Below, in pieces: positions 34,330 through 47,861 of a stretch of DNA of 64,000 bases. The notes under the pieces are model-generated. The model did not search any database, had not been told where the DNA came from, and saw only the letters and a list, made by a program, of their open reading frames with translations. Every line of letters starts with the position of its first letter. Position 1 is the first letter of the stretch. This stretch comes from Daucus carota subsp. sativus (Eukaryota > Streptophyta > Magnoliopsida > Apiales > Apiaceae), in the NCBI RefSeq assembly GCF_001625215.2, contig NC_030385.2:43177598-43241597 (forward strand), read 5' to 3'. The position numbers and the translations under genes are program-made.

Positions 34330-37300
34330 ATGAGAAGATTTAAAACCCTAGAATCATCCGCTAAATTTATAGCTCATAACAGAACGGTAATTTGCACACA
34401 TACAATCACTAATTTCTGTTTCTATCTACTGTTTTTTCAACCAATTTAATTGTTTTTTAATTTATTTTTGCTGGTTTTGTTTTGCAGTTTCATCGACATT
34501 CACTCGCTGATGAAATCCTTCAACAACGAGGTAATAATTCTCTTGTTTAGCATCGATTTTGCTGTTGTTAGTAGGTGTATGTGATGTATGCATTTTCGTT
34601 GTTTGTCGAAATGTAGCCTGTCTAATTTTGCGTATAATAGTGACGAAATTCAAATTAATGATATGAAATGAAGTATAATTAGATATGTACAATGTGAAAG
34701 TAGACGAGGTTTGTTGCATTTTTTTATGTATCCCAATCGGGCCAATCGGGAATTTAAGACATGGGGATTTAAAACATTACTGTAAAATGTAAATAATGTG
34801 CTTTTGCTCTGAAGTTTGTGACTCTGTAGCTTATTTGTGTATCTGGAAGCACGGGATTCACTATGTGCTTATATTGGGGTTTCAGCATGATTCGCCATAG
34901 TTTAGGTGTTATATTATGACAGGGGCGGGCTTAAACTCCTATGCCCACCATCTTCATCCGCCCCTGTTTATGCTAATGGTTAAAAAATTAAATAATGCTG
35001 CGCTTGATCCTTGCTGATCTGCCATACTGGCTTTTAAAGTGAACTTAATTTAAATTCAAACTCAATATATTGATGTGATTTTATGGATCCATAAAAAACT
35101 GAAGATTATAGTAATTTTAAAAATTTGAAATTCATTATTATTTTAACCAAGTTTAAATAAATATATAAATTATTGTTGGTTTCCAAATGAAGTGGATTGA
35201 CAATAAAAGTCCTTATGCCCAGAGTATTAAGGTTTGTTATATTATTTTAATGTGTATATCTACAATCATGTTTTTCTTTTTTAATAGCTTGCTTGCACTT
35301 TTTTTTTTGTTACAGTTCCTTTTTCCTTAGCTTCCGGGTTCCTGAGCTGATTTTTAGTTAGTAAGCTTCAACTCATAGATGTCTAGTATATCTTATAAAG
35401 TGTGTTGTTTGCATTGAGTTTGTATCTCCTCTTTGTTTTATATATGATTGTAGGTGTCTGAATATTGTTCCAACATGACAAGTTTATATGCAATAAAAGC
35501 AGAATTAATATGTGATTATAGTTTAAGACATAGAGTATCTTCACAATCTAAATTGTTATTATCACAGGCTAGTTTGAAATTAAATACATTCTTTTCTCTG
35601 TTACTATAAGCAGTAAATTATTATTTCTCGTGGTCTCTGATTTTCTTAATGTAATTTCTGGTCAGTTTTATATGGTTGTGGGTTTGCAAGAACACCCTTG
35701 GAGTTCGCATCTACAAGGCAGTTATTATCAAAGAGATTCATTCATGGCACAGGTTTTTGTTGTTTAAGAAAGATACAATCTAATGTTCCTCGTCATATTG
35801 GTTACTCAATGTTTAGATGAGCTCCACTTATTTTCTTTTTAGTGTCTGCTAGTTTTATTGCTTACTTATATTTCCAGGATCTTGCTACTCAAGTCGACGA
35901 GATTACTATGAAGTCCTAGGTGTGCCAAAAGATGCTAGCCGGGATGAGATCAAGAAGGCATTTCATGTGGTGCGTACATCTTTCTTTTGAGGGGACTGGC
36001 CATATCTTCTGTCTTCATCCAAGTTTTTGAATTTAGCTGTAATTAAAAAAGGAAAATGCAGCGAGGGTAGAAAATAATATATGCCCTCCGTCCCCCTGAG
36101 TTGTATACGCAGGGGGAGCGGCACACACTTTACTGCTTCTCTAAAGTATAGTTCTATAACTTATTTTTTTAATTTTTTTTAAATAGAAATTTAACTATTA
36201 AATTTTTATTCAGAAAAAGAAAATCTTAAAAATAAGTTATAACACCACATTTTATAGGAGCATTAAAGGGCGTGCCAAATAGTGAACGTATATAATTAAA
36301 TGGGACGGAGGGAGTAACAAAAAACTCGCAAAATAAATAGAATATCAGAAACTCCAAGTTTTACATGTTGTACGTGTATTTATTTATTGGGCTTGTAATT
36401 TTCTATGCTGTATTCTAGAGTTGCAGAAGACTAGTGGTTTATATTCGTCATTGATAGGACTGAGAACTTTAGTAAAGCAACCTTTCGCCTGAACAAGCTT
36501 ACTTACTAATTAACAAAGCAGCAACAAGCACCCTCCCTTCTTGTTTTAGTTTGATTGCAGGCTTACAGCTGTTGTGATTGACTAATAGAATAGAAAGTCA
36601 AGGCTCTTCTCCTGTTTCTTTGTAATGCATATGTATTGAGAGTCTGACTAATTTATATAATTCAACATTGTGCAGCTTGCTAAGAAATATCACCCAGACT
36701 TTAACAAGGACAATCCTTCAGCTAAGAGAAAATTTCAAGAGCTAAGAGAGGCTTACGAGGTTTGTGGTTTGGTTGATGATGTTCTTATTTGACTGTCTCC
36801 CAACTTTAGTTTAAATTAGAAGTCTCTCACTTCCTTCCTCTCTCTGATGACCCCATTTTGATTATTAAGGAATTGAATACTTTTAGTTGTCAAAGTTTAT
36901 CCCATCTGACTTACTGTTTCGAGCTGTTTTGGGTGTTCAATTCCAGATTTTACAAGATTCTGGAAAACGAGCAGAATATGACATGGTAAACAACTTCTGT
37001 TCGAACTTTTTCAAGCCGAGTCTTAATCTGATACTCACTTCTTGATTGCTACAACTAATGCATCTGATCAATAGTTTTAATTAGTGTCTGGGTGTTTAAT
37101 GAAGTACAGAACAAGGCTGGTTCTGCAAGGTCAGATGATGCTGAATATGGTTCATGGGGTAGACAATATTCTAGGCGTGCTTCTGGAAGTGATTTCTCTA
37201 GTTCATTCCAAAATATATTCTCAGAGGTATTATTATTTTAAAACCCTAATTCATATATAAATATTCATGGCCATAATGATGTGGTGGCTTTTAATTCATC

Positions 37301-40300
37301 TTCTTATTTTCGGTATATATTTACAGATATTTGAAGAGAAGGAAAATATTGCAACTGATATTCAGGTTGACTTGTTATGCTACTAGTAATTGTCCTGCCA
37401 GATGTTTTCAGATATTGTGAGCTAAGATGCTTAGAGTTTGTTTCTATTGGTGTAGGTTGAGCTTGCCATCTCTTTTTCCGAGGCTGCTACCGGTTGCACA
37501 AAAAAATTGTCTTTTGATGCGGATGTACCTTGTGATTCTTGTGGTGAGTTTTCTGTAACAGTCAGTTCTCATTCATATTGAATTACTTATACTTTCGATC
37601 TGGTGTGTGCAATTCTTGTAATTGCAAGTTGCTAAAGATTTGATTTGAACGATCGATGTAAGTTTCTTGAAGTTCAAGGCAGTAACAGAGTTCTATGATA
37701 GCATTTTTGTCAAAGTTCATGACTAATCCCTGTTCTGATATGAACTACATATACTTTCTGGTGATACTCATAGAAAATGAATCAAAAGTGTACACTTTAT
37801 ATGTTCCATATAGCAGTAGTATCCCCATGCTTGTTTCACCAGCTTATAATCCAGAACTTGCATGTGCTGGAACTTAGGCTATAATGTTGCCATAAATGTT
37901 TGATTATCTAACATGATATGTGCCAAAAAGTTTTGCTTACTAATTGGAACTTAATTGTGCCGGAAATTACTGGGAGCATCATATATACAAGTTCATGTCC
38001 TTTTATTTATTCAATAGAAATAGCTAAAAGTGCATGGTTATTATTTCATTAGTTAGTTGATAGAATGAACAAATAGATTTTTGGTTTTACCTAAAACATG
38101 AGGTTGAGCCCTTTACATTAACATATAGAGTGTTGAATTGTTGTCTGATTGTGAACTATTGTTGCGACCTTCTTAGTATATAGCCCATTTCAGATCTTGT
38201 TTATAAACGCTACATATACCATCACAGTCCACACCAATAACTGTGGTTCATGAAGCGATAGACTTAAGTGATTTTGAAAATAAAAATAAATTTAAAACTG
38301 GCCAGAGAGTTAAATTACCAAAAATTGCTAGCTCCTGTTTCAAATTTCCAAATAGCAATGTTAATGCAATAAACAGATATAATCATCTAAAATTGAGTGA
38401 GAATTGCAAACTTGTTTAAAATATAATAACTATTCCAGGTTATGTAATTACATATAATCATGAGGAGCAAGCCTGGCATTGTCAAGTTGCCATAATGTTT
38501 TTCCCTTGTTTCTATAAAGACTAGGCCTCAAGGAGAGTCGTCGTTTTGCTGCTTTGAGAGGATGTCTAGACAGTTTGCTTTAGTATATAATTATAATTAC
38601 ATATCTCCATAAAAGTTACCCAAATGTGTGCTTATTTCATTTTTGTCAACATGTGTGGTAAGTAATTAGAAATCCTCATCTTTCCATTTTATATCCAATT
38701 ATGTAAAATAGGATGGCACTATTTACATGTGGCTAATATGGTGATCTTTTTTAGAGATATGAGTATATGACATATGATTCCTCATTATTTTAATTTATTT
38801 TTTTACTAGAAAACTAAAATTTTTTACTCGCCTATGGTCTGATGTAGATGGGCGTGGTCATTCAGTAAATGCTAAGACAGGAATCTGTCCAACGTGTGAA
38901 GGCCTTGGGAGTGTATGTCTTTACATTTTCTACTCCTGATGATTAGTTTCATAAATATATGTATGGCGTCCTCTTAACAAATTTCATGCATAACATGTCG
39001 AATTATCTATTAGGTGTCAATTCCTCCGTTCACATCAACATGCATGACATGTAGAGGAAGTGGTCGAATAATAAAGGTATGACTTCCCGATTTTAACGTG
39101 TTTGTGCATTTGATACTCTGATGCCGACAGCATCACTAATTTTTGGCTATTGCAGAATTACTGTAGGACATGTCAGGGATCAGGGGTGGTTGAAGGGATC
39201 AAGGAGGTTGAAGTTGCCATACCAGCAGGTTTGCTTAGAATTCTGATCATCTATACTTACAAGAATTAAAGTATTTGTATAACTTCTGTTGAACTTTTTT
39301 CTCTTTTCTGAAATCTGAAAGTTCCTTGTTTGTAACTTTTTATTATATAATTATATAATTTGGCGAGAGCTCGTCTATTATTGGATCCATCTTCATGGTT
39401 TACTTTCAATTTTTCAATTACTGTATCAATACCCATTGTCTCGTGGTTTATAGGTGTAGATTCTGGGGACACTATTCGTGTTCCTGGAGCGGGCAATGGT
39501 GGAGGGAAGATCCAACCTGGAAGCCTGTTTATAAAATTGAAGGTACAATTTTTTGGCTATTTGTTTATTAGAAGTCAAGGGGTGACAAATTCTTGCCTTA
39601 AGCTATATGATTAATTGGCTTTGGCACGGGATTAATTGATGTTATGTCACTGAGACACCCTAAACGAGCAACAACTTACCTTCATATCTGAATATACACT
39701 CAGAATGCAACTGAATGTGACATTACAAAGTAACTCATGTGAATTATGGTGGCAGAAAACTCCTTTTAAATTTAAATAATGATTCAGTGCATCTTATAGT
39801 CAGCTTGTTTATTCGTAAATACCTTAGAATGACACTTTTATGTTCTGTAGGTAATTTTGTTCCACGTGGTATTAATATTTTATTGGGCGAGTTACATATC
39901 TATAGTGTAGCTTTACTTTGCTATATGTTTAATGGTCTTAATGCACCACAAAGCCATTCTCCTGAGAAGGGGCTCCAAGTCTATGTTTGATATAGGCATC
40001 TCTGCATAATACAGTGGATGAATTGAAAGTACCTTGCGTTGTTAGTGGTTTAATTAAATCCATTGTTCATTTTTGACATATTTTATTTAAGCTAAGTTAT
40101 TTTTTTCTTTTAAGTGCTAGTCTTTTGTGTTCTGAGATTACTTTGTCTGGTGTGCAGGTTGCAAAAGACCCAACATTTGATAGGGATGGAGCAGATATAT
40201 ACGTGGATTCCAATATTAGCTTCACACAAGTGAGAAAAAATTATTAAGTTTTATCTTCTTTGTTTGTATTTAACAGATTGTAATAATCTGTTTTGAATGA

Positions 40301-40961
40301 CACCAATCATTCGATCTATCATGTATCTAATGCCTCCTGAAAATTTAAGGAATATGTTTCCTTTTTTATCTTCTTTTCTCTTATGTTTCTCTTTGTTGAC
40401 AGGCCATTCTCGGGGGTAAGGTTGAGGTACCAACTTTGTCAGGGAAGACGCAAGTGAAAGTAAGATGTCATGTTATGCCTCCTATTTCTGATGGATGATT
40501 TGCCTATGCTTCTCATTGAATTCATTGTACTTCGATGTAGTTAAATATTAATTTATGTGCAAAAGATTGTCTTATCACTACTTTATTTGGGTATCTTTAT
40601 CTTAATATGTATATATTCTATCAAAGGATTAATTGTACATTGTGATTCTCTTAGATACCAAAAGGGGTTCAGCATGGATATCTTACTGTGTTGAGGGGCA
40701 GAGGTATGAGAGAGCTGCACCAATTAAATATTTCTCATTTCTGTCCCTTGCCTTTTATCCTCTTTTGCTCCCTCTTGGCAACATCATGATCCTGGACACG
40801 CTTTTGCAGGCTTGCCGAGGAAAGGTCTGTTTGTTGACCACGGGGACCAATATGTTCGCTTTCGTATCAACTTCCCCACGTAAGAATTTAATATTGCATT
40901 ATCTTCTTCCTAAGATTTGCATCTCTGATATGTTCTGGGTACAGTTCTAAACAAACTCCCC

Positions 40962-40992
<31 letters not shown>

Positions 40993-42454
40993 AAAAAACA
41001 GAGAGAGAGAGAGAGAGAGAGAAACAAAAAGCCAAAACCTTACCTTCTACTTGTCCCCTTCCCTTTGTTCACGGAAATTCCCAAAGTCAAGTGATGTTAG
41101 ACACCTCTGTGCGCTGTGCCACATATGGAGGTTAGAACGTAACATCCCACATCAGTTAGATAAAAAGGTATTTGGGAATTAAACAACTAATGTGTACCAA
41201 AGTTGCTAGTGTGTACCAAAGTTGCTAGCTCTTTTGGACTGACCAGTGGTGGGTTGTTGAATCTGGTATGCATCTAGTTCTGGTCTGGGTCGTTGCACAG
41301 AAGCTGAGCTAAATGTTCTGTGAGCTATTTATAATTTTAAATTTATAATATTTTCTAGTAATTCACTTTTCTAAGATTGTCACCAGCACATAAATTGAAG
41401 AGAGCGAGTGCATGGTTTATTATATCATGTTTGAGTCTTGTTCATTTGTTAAACTTCTTAATTTTTATGTTTTATTTACATCTCTTGCCCTTTTTTGGAC
41501 TGTGCAATAGATTTTTCTTTAATTCTGCTAAACATCCTATTCTTCTGCTTGTTTTCCAAGTTTAAGTATATGTATCAAGTCATTTGCATCTACTGTATAT
41601 GCTAATCAGTATCTATTATCTAATTATGGGAAGTTAATATGGAACTTTATATTTTTATAGAACTAATCAGTCGTGAGAAGCCAAAGTTTTAATGTCTTAT
41701 TCTTCTTATATTAACTGCAGTGAGCTAAATGAACGCCAACGTGCTATACTAGAGGAATTCGTGAAAGAGGAGATTGAGCATGGCAACATGTCTACTGAAG
41801 CAAATTGGTGAGCTTGAGAATGTTTTCATAGTTTCAGTCTATGACGTATACTCTTATTCTTTAGAAGCGTTAGATTTTTTTAACTAGAATATTGAAGTTC
41901 TAGAATATTCCTACTCCCTCTCAAAATAATAATATTGTTTTGACTTGTGTTAGTCAAATTGACCAAACTTTTGACCAAAAACTACACACATTGTATAACC
42001 ATTTTAAAAAAATATATATTATATTACTAAAAAGCATATCTCGAATCCACATAAAAATGTATTTTTCAGTTTACATATTTTAGATATTATAGATACTACA
42101 GATATAATAACAAACCACTGTCTATGTTCCCTACCAATTTCCAGTATACCATATATATACCAATGTGAACATTAAGTTCTCTTTTTTATTTTTATAATCC
42201 ATTGTCTAAACTAATTTACTGGCTAAAAAGGGTCAGGTCTCATCTCATTTTAAAACAGTCATTTTACCTTTAACCATACGTTTGGTCATAGCTGGCCAAA
42301 AAATTGTCTTCCCAGAATCCCAGCTCTTGCCACATGAATAATGTATTGATTCATTTCTTAGCTGGAAGTGGATAAACCTTTAGTTGTCATTCTGAATGTG
42401 GTAAACATTCTCAATATGGTTAACAGGCTTGATCAGCAGCTATCTACTGGTTGA
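34330..42454 (+). CDS. ATJ1: Mitochondrial DnaJ chaperone, ATJ1 type
   Basis: Type I J-protein that delivers clients to mitochondrial Hsp70. Nineteen exons sum to 1299 bp, 432 aa: 34330-34386, 34488-34530, 35666-35752, 35878-35969, 36676-36759, 36947-36985, 37110-37226, 37327-37365, 37456-37543, 38848-38912, 39014-39076, 39156-39228, 39454-39542, 40158-40229, 40403-40459, 40655-40703, 40810-40879, 41721-41807, 42427-42454. The Arg-rich N-terminus ([10 protein letters not shown]) fits a mitochondrial presequence. J domain at about 71-134 with HPD at 99-101. Zinc finger at 212-268 has four CxxCxGxG motifs ([32 protein letters not shown]). The C-terminal substrate domain has [19 protein letters not shown]. 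No Gly/Phe-rich linker is seen, as in Arabidopsis ATJ1. A Stowaway MITE lies in intron 4. Confidence 0.9.
36082..36314. mobile_element. Stowaway (Tc1/mariner) MITE in intron 4 of the DnaJ gene
   Basis: The right end reads GGGACGGAGGGAG, followed by TA; the left end reads TGCCCTCCGTCCCC, preceded by TA. CTCCCTCCGTCCC with a TA duplication is the Stowaway signature. The 233-bp interior is AT-rich and non-coding. Confidence 0.88.
40958..41023. repeat. Compound microsatellite C(25)-A(16)-CA-GA(n)
   Basis: In the DnaJ intron 17, 25 C are followed by 16 A and about eleven GA units. Runs this long are prone to sequencing and assembly error, so the exact lengths should not be trusted. Confidence 0.95.
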
Positions 42455-44528
42455 ACTTACAGGTGGAGGCATATTCTCGATCATATTGCAGATCCCAAAT
42501 TCCTGTTCGAGCTGTCAATGTTCATGGGGATCATAATACTGTTCAGCAAAGTTCTTGGATGATAGCTCTCTTTGGTGGTTAGATTGATTTTGATCATCTT
42601 TGATAGCGGATAGCGATGGTTGCTTTGTCCCTAACATGAGGTATGCTGACATGGTCGTACAATTTTTTTCCTGAGAGGCCAGGGTTCGCCGCAAAGAAAG
42701 CCATGGCCATTCTTGCGTCTCCTTAGCTCCAGAACTTCTACATGGGAATTGATTTTACTTGTGGATAAAATATAGAATTTCGGCATTAAATATAGTATCT
42801 TATGTTGTAAAACAGAAATGAGTAATAAAGATGCAAGCTTTTAATCTCATCATTGTGCAAGCCTCCCTTTCCAAATACAATGGAGTATTCTTTAATTGTT
42901 CCGGTAGATGTTTTACGGTTATCGGGTTATGTAATCCTTCAGATCTAGTATCTCTGTCCTCTAATTTTTTTACTGCTTTGTACATATATTAAGACTTCTT
43001 TTTTTGGTCATAACGTATATTATTGAGACTTTTATAAGATATAATTCTGTAAATTATTTTTAAAATTTATTTTTCATTTTCATATATATATATAAATATT
43101 AAATTTTTATTCATAATATTTTTTTTATAAAACTACCCTATCCCACTTATTTCTAAACAATTTTTTTGCATTGATTATCATGCATTTTATAAATAAATAT
43201 TTCTTCTATCCCACTTATTTGTATACAGTTTTTTTGCATCGATTATCATGCATTTTATAAAATATGCTAATATAGTTTAATATTTTTAAAACTTTTATAA
43301 AATGACGGGACTCGTCGACTATTTTTGATGACATCCTAAAAAAAGTGTAAAAAAATGGTTGGAACAGGAAATTATGGGACCGTTTGGGTGAGTTTAAAAT
43401 AAGTGTTTATTGCTTAAAGTAAAAAAGTGAAGTAGAAGTTAGAAGCAAGTTAAAACTTATAAGTGATAAAAGTGTTTGGGAAATAAGTAGAAGCCGTGAG
43501 AAAAAAGCTAGTATTCGTAGCTTTTTTTGATACTTCTTGACTTCTTACACAAACGGTACAAATAAGTGCTTCTAACTTTTAATTGAGAAGCCTATGAGCC
43601 CGCGCCAAACACCCACAATGATTCAAAATGTGTGCAAAACCTAGGACCTCCTGCCTCGTACGTTCCAGACAACATATTAGGCGTATCAAGTTTTGAATTG
43701 AATCACGTTTTCAAGGTCCCAGCAGCTTGTCATATTATCTACATTAGACGGCCTATCGAATTGACGCAACATGACGATGTACCACAGCACCGTACTATTT
43801 TTTTTATGCATAGATACAAAAATACAAAAATTAATCTAATTTAAACGACACTCTCATCTTCTCATCGATCTAACTACCCTTTTCCTGATAAGTGATAATC
43901 GTAGCCCTCCGTCAACATCACCATTTCATTATACATGCAAAGTCAAAAAACAAGTGCGTAATATTGTTATTATATATCTTGCTGACAATATTGCCAAATC
44001 TCAGAGTCTCTGAAATTAAATAACTGCAAAATTACAAAGATCGATAATAGAATAATACTGATATTGTTATAGTCGAATGAGGTTCTTTTCTTCAAGTTGA
44101 CAATCTTTAATGTTATTCCGACAAACACTTTTAAATTATAACTATTGAATTTAAAAATTCTTTAATAAAGTATGTTTTATGATAGAAGTAGGGGAATATT
44201 TGCCTTTTTTTAAGAATAATGCTACAAGTATCGGTGCAAAATTTGTAATAATTTGATGTGATATCGATCGTATATCAGTTTGTACTGATTAATGGAGATG
44301 TCGGGTCCATCATTATTAATTAAATTATATATACGAGTCTCTTGTCATTATTCAAAGTTACGATCAATAAAAGTGTCATTTTGTATACTCAATCATTTTC
44401 CTTAGATCCCACCTTATTCCAAAAAATTTATGTGGCCTCTGTTCATATTACACTTATATTAACACAAACAAATTTACATCTGCACCTCTCATTCTTGCTT
44501 GTACCAGAAAAGAGGAGTGAAAATAAAC
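42455..44528. other. Spacer between DnaJ and MATE genes
   Basis: It holds the DnaJ 3' UTR (AATAAAG near 42823), a duplicated AT-rich phrase (ATCCCACTTATTT...GATTATCATGCATTTTATAA at about 43138-43200 and 43207-43263), a probable MITE at 43375-43616, and AT-rich promoter sequence of the MATE gene. No further gene is supported. Confidence 0.55.
43375..43616. mobile_element. Probable MITE
   Basis: The left end has GGGACCGTTTGGGTGAG. The right end, reverse-complemented, has GGGTGTTTGGCGCGGGC. Internal sequence carries several AAGTG/CACTT-like and AGAAG phrases in both orientations, so most of it can fold back. CGTTTGG-type ends are common in plant MITEs. No target duplication is clear. Confidence 0.45.
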
Positions 44529-47500
44529 ATGGAGGAAGGGAAAGCTGAAAATCTGACAGAGAGCTTGCTAGGAGAAGAAGCAAGAAGTGTAGGGGAAGTT
44601 GGCATAAAATGGACAAGTGTTGAGCTGTGGAAAGAAGAGTCCAAGAAGCTATGGCACATAGCTGGTCCTTCTATTTTTACCAGGGTCACATCCTACAGCA
44701 TGAATATTGTTACTCAAGCTTTTGCTGGTCACCTTGGTGACCTTGAGCTTGCTTCCATTTCCATTGGCAACACTGTTGTTCTTGGTTTCAATTTTGGACT
44801 CATTGTAAGTTGTCTTATTTGCTTTTGCTGCTATAACATATCTGTTTTGTCGGGAAATGATATATGGAGACTACTATTTTATTGAAGACTCGGAGACCAT
44901 ACATGTTGTGCAAGCAAAATATGTTTTGAATAACCATAATATTTAGTTGTTGTGCAAAAAGCTTGAATGCTATGATTTTCTAATCTCAGACTCTGAAAAT
45001 TATAAGCATATATAATTGTGTGTGCCAATATAGAAAAGGCATAAGCTTCTGAATAGTATACTTCATATATCATCTGCACATTACCATATCAGGGAAGTAG
45101 GTTGTGCTTTATAGAAATTCATGATCAATGAATCGCATAGTATAAACGTTGTTTTCTGACAATATTTGAAGGTGTATTAATAAGAAATTGTTGGTTTTGT
45201 GCAATTCAAGTTAGGAATGGCAAGTGCATTAGAGACTCTCTGTGGTCAAGCTTTTGGAGCAAAAAAGCACCACATGTTGGGAATATACCTACAAAGATCA
45301 TGGATTGTTCTCTTCTTCTGTTGTGTCTTGTTGTTGCCGATATATATATTTACTACCCCGCTGCTTAAGCTCCTAGGCCAACCAGATGATATCGCGGAGC
45401 AAACTGGAATAGTGGCTTTGTGGTTTATTCCCATGCATTTTAGCTTTGGATTTCTCTTGCCTATGCAGAGGTTCTTGCAGAGCCAGATTAAGGTCGGGGT
45501 GATGGCATGGGTTTCACTTGCTGTTTTCCTGATCCACGCTGTCATGAGTTGGATTTTTGTGTACCAATTTAAGTTAGGGGTGATTGGAATAGCTCTTGCA
45601 TTGGGTATAGCAAATTGGCTTATTTTTTTCGGGTTACTCTGGTATGTTATTCGAGGTGGCTGTCCTCAGACATGGACTGGTTTGTCACTGGAAGCTTTTT
45701 CTGGTATCTGGGACTTCTTTAAACTTTCTGCGGCTTCTGGTGTCATGCTCTGGTAGGTCTATCATATAATTGGTGATAAGTGCAATTATCAGGGTACTAA
45801 ACAATTTCTAATCTGGATCAAAATTTAAAGATCAGATATAACTCGCATTTAGTGACATTAATGCAGCTTGGAGAACTGGTACTTCAGAATACTGATATTG
45901 ATGACTGGTTATCTTAAGGATGCCACTGTGGCTGTGGATGCATTGTCTATCTGGTACGTAACTTTCCATCAAACTACGACACAATTGACAAAATTAAAAC
46001 ACAGATTGTTACATTTCATATAAACTGTTGTAAATGATTTTTTGTTTGGCTCGACTTTTACAGCATGAATGTCAATGGCTGGGAAATGATGATTCCGTTT
46101 GCTTTTTTTGCTGCAACAGGGTAAAACATTTTGAATATCTTAGCACGTTATTGCAATCTTCAGCATGTTTTATAGTTGAGTTTAATTTTCTAGAGGACAA
46201 GAATCCACATGAGTACAACTTTGTAGAGGCAGCTAATATGTCAATACAGAACTTTCCTCCAAATAGTTATATATATTCTGCCCAATTCTTCATTTGATTA
46301 ATTGTAATCTCACAAATTTTAACTATTTTCAATATTAAAATTAAGAATCACCTGGCATATATTGATTAGAGTAGTTAAGCGGTAAACCATGAATATTCAG
46401 ATTCTGTCGAATAAGAAACTTGTGTTGAAAAAAAATCTTATTTGGATTGCAGAGTAAGGGTTGCAAATGAGTTGGGTGCAGGAAATGGAAAAGCAGCCAA
46501 ATTTGCCACAGTTGTTTCCGTCTGCCAATCAAGCATGATCGGCAGCCTATTTTCCATAATTTTGCTGGTATTACATGACAAATTCGCATTGATATTCACC
46601 ACTAGCTCTCAAGTCCTAGAAGCAGTTGATAAGTTGTCATACCTTCTTGCTATTACCATTCTTCTGAACAGTATTCAACCTGTATTATCTGGTACATATA
46701 CAGGATACCCTTTATTTATAAGCACATTATGTCATTTTCCTTTTTCTGAAACTAAATTAAAAGTTAAGTCATGATTTCCATCTAATTTTGATAGGGGTGG
46801 CAGTAGGAGCAGGGTGACAATCAAAGGTTGCATATGTTAATTTGGGTTGCTACTACCTTGTTGGCATTCCTCTTGGAATTGTTTTCGGCTGGACTTTTAA
46901 TTATGGCGTTGAGGTATGCTGTATATTCCTATGCTCATTTGTCATATAATTTACGTAGCCGACCTTGCCCCATTACCAGACATCATCAGTTACAGTACCT
47001 AAAATCTGTGGACTTGGCTTCCTGAAGAGAATTGCAGTAACATACTACTAATCAACAGATGAACTCTTGTAGATTCCCCTCAAAAGACTATAAATAGGAA
47101 AATATTTAAAGATCATCGGCACTGTTTTATATTTTCAACCCCTTCATTACTAGAGTCGCGCCTTAAAATAAATGCATTGACTGGGTTATTTTACACATAT
47201 CTAGTTTAATCTACAATAGCTGAGACTGTACGATGAAAATGGTGTTCATCTCAGCAATGAAATATTTAGTAAACTGTTATCTTTTCTTGCAACTAGACAA
47301 TTACAGATGTAGGCAGTGTGAATATTAACAGCATCTATATAAGTAAAGCTAATTCCTTAAAAATTCGGCAAAACATGACTGACTATAGTCAGTTAACTTG
47401 CCAGGCAGTTTTGCCTTTCCCTGGAAAGATGTGAACCAATTGCTTGTAATGCAGTCACATCTGTGCTTGTTTTTTTGTTTTTGGTAATTTGTTAATTACT

Positions 47501-47861
47501 TCTGATCGAGAACGATATCTAGTTGCCTGCAATGAGCTTATCTGCAAATTTGCAATACAGGGAATGTGGGGAGGGATGATAATTGGTGGAACAGCCATGC
47601 AGACTGTTGTATTAGTTATAATGACACTGCAATGCAACTGGGAAAAGGAGGTAAACATTTGAACAACATCAGTTTTTTTTTTTTTTTTTTTTGAGAATTT
47701 GAACAACATCAGTTAATCGCGGTATTTATAGTTAATCGGACCCTGATTATTTCAGGCTATGTTCTTAACATATGTCGAATCACTTGCAGGCTGAAAAAGC
47801 TGTAATGCATGTCCAGAAGTGGTCATCAGCTCATACTAATCCAACTGATGAGCAGTCCTAG
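44529..47861 (+). CDS. MATE/DETOXIFICATION transporter with in-frame TGA in exon 6
   Basis: Proton-coupled MATE exporter of the plant DTX group, closest in my recollection to Arabidopsis DTX21-27. Eight exons: 44529-44804, 45211-45752, 45867-45953, 46064-46120, 46453-46691, 46795-46913, 47561-47650, 47790-47861; 493 family codons. Family landmarks are LGMASALETLCGQAFGA, LLGQPDD, CLENWYFR and VRVANELGAGN. At 46815-46817 the codon is TGA where the family has TGG (Trp of GVAVGAG-W-QSKVAYVN). All downstream exons keep frame, splice sites and homology. As read, the product would stop at 407 aa and lose the last transmembrane helices. It is either a very recent pseudogene, a truncated allele, or a base error. 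Confidence 0.85.
47657..47712 (-). mobile_element. Minimal retroposon: poly(A) with 16-bp target duplication
   Basis: ATTTGAACAACATCAG occurs at 47657-47672 and again at 47697-47712. Between them are only a run of about 20 T plus GAGA, i.e. TCTC then poly(A) on the minus strand. Duplicated target plus A-tail with almost no body is what an extremely 5'-truncated LINE or SINE insertion leaves. It sits six bases after the 5' splice junction of MATE intron 7. Confidence 0.85.

Noticed and set aside
41912-42170. Possible second Stowaway MITE (TACTCCCTCTC start) in the DnaJ gene
   Set aside because: Only the left end is recognisable. No right-hand GGAGGGAGTA partner was found.
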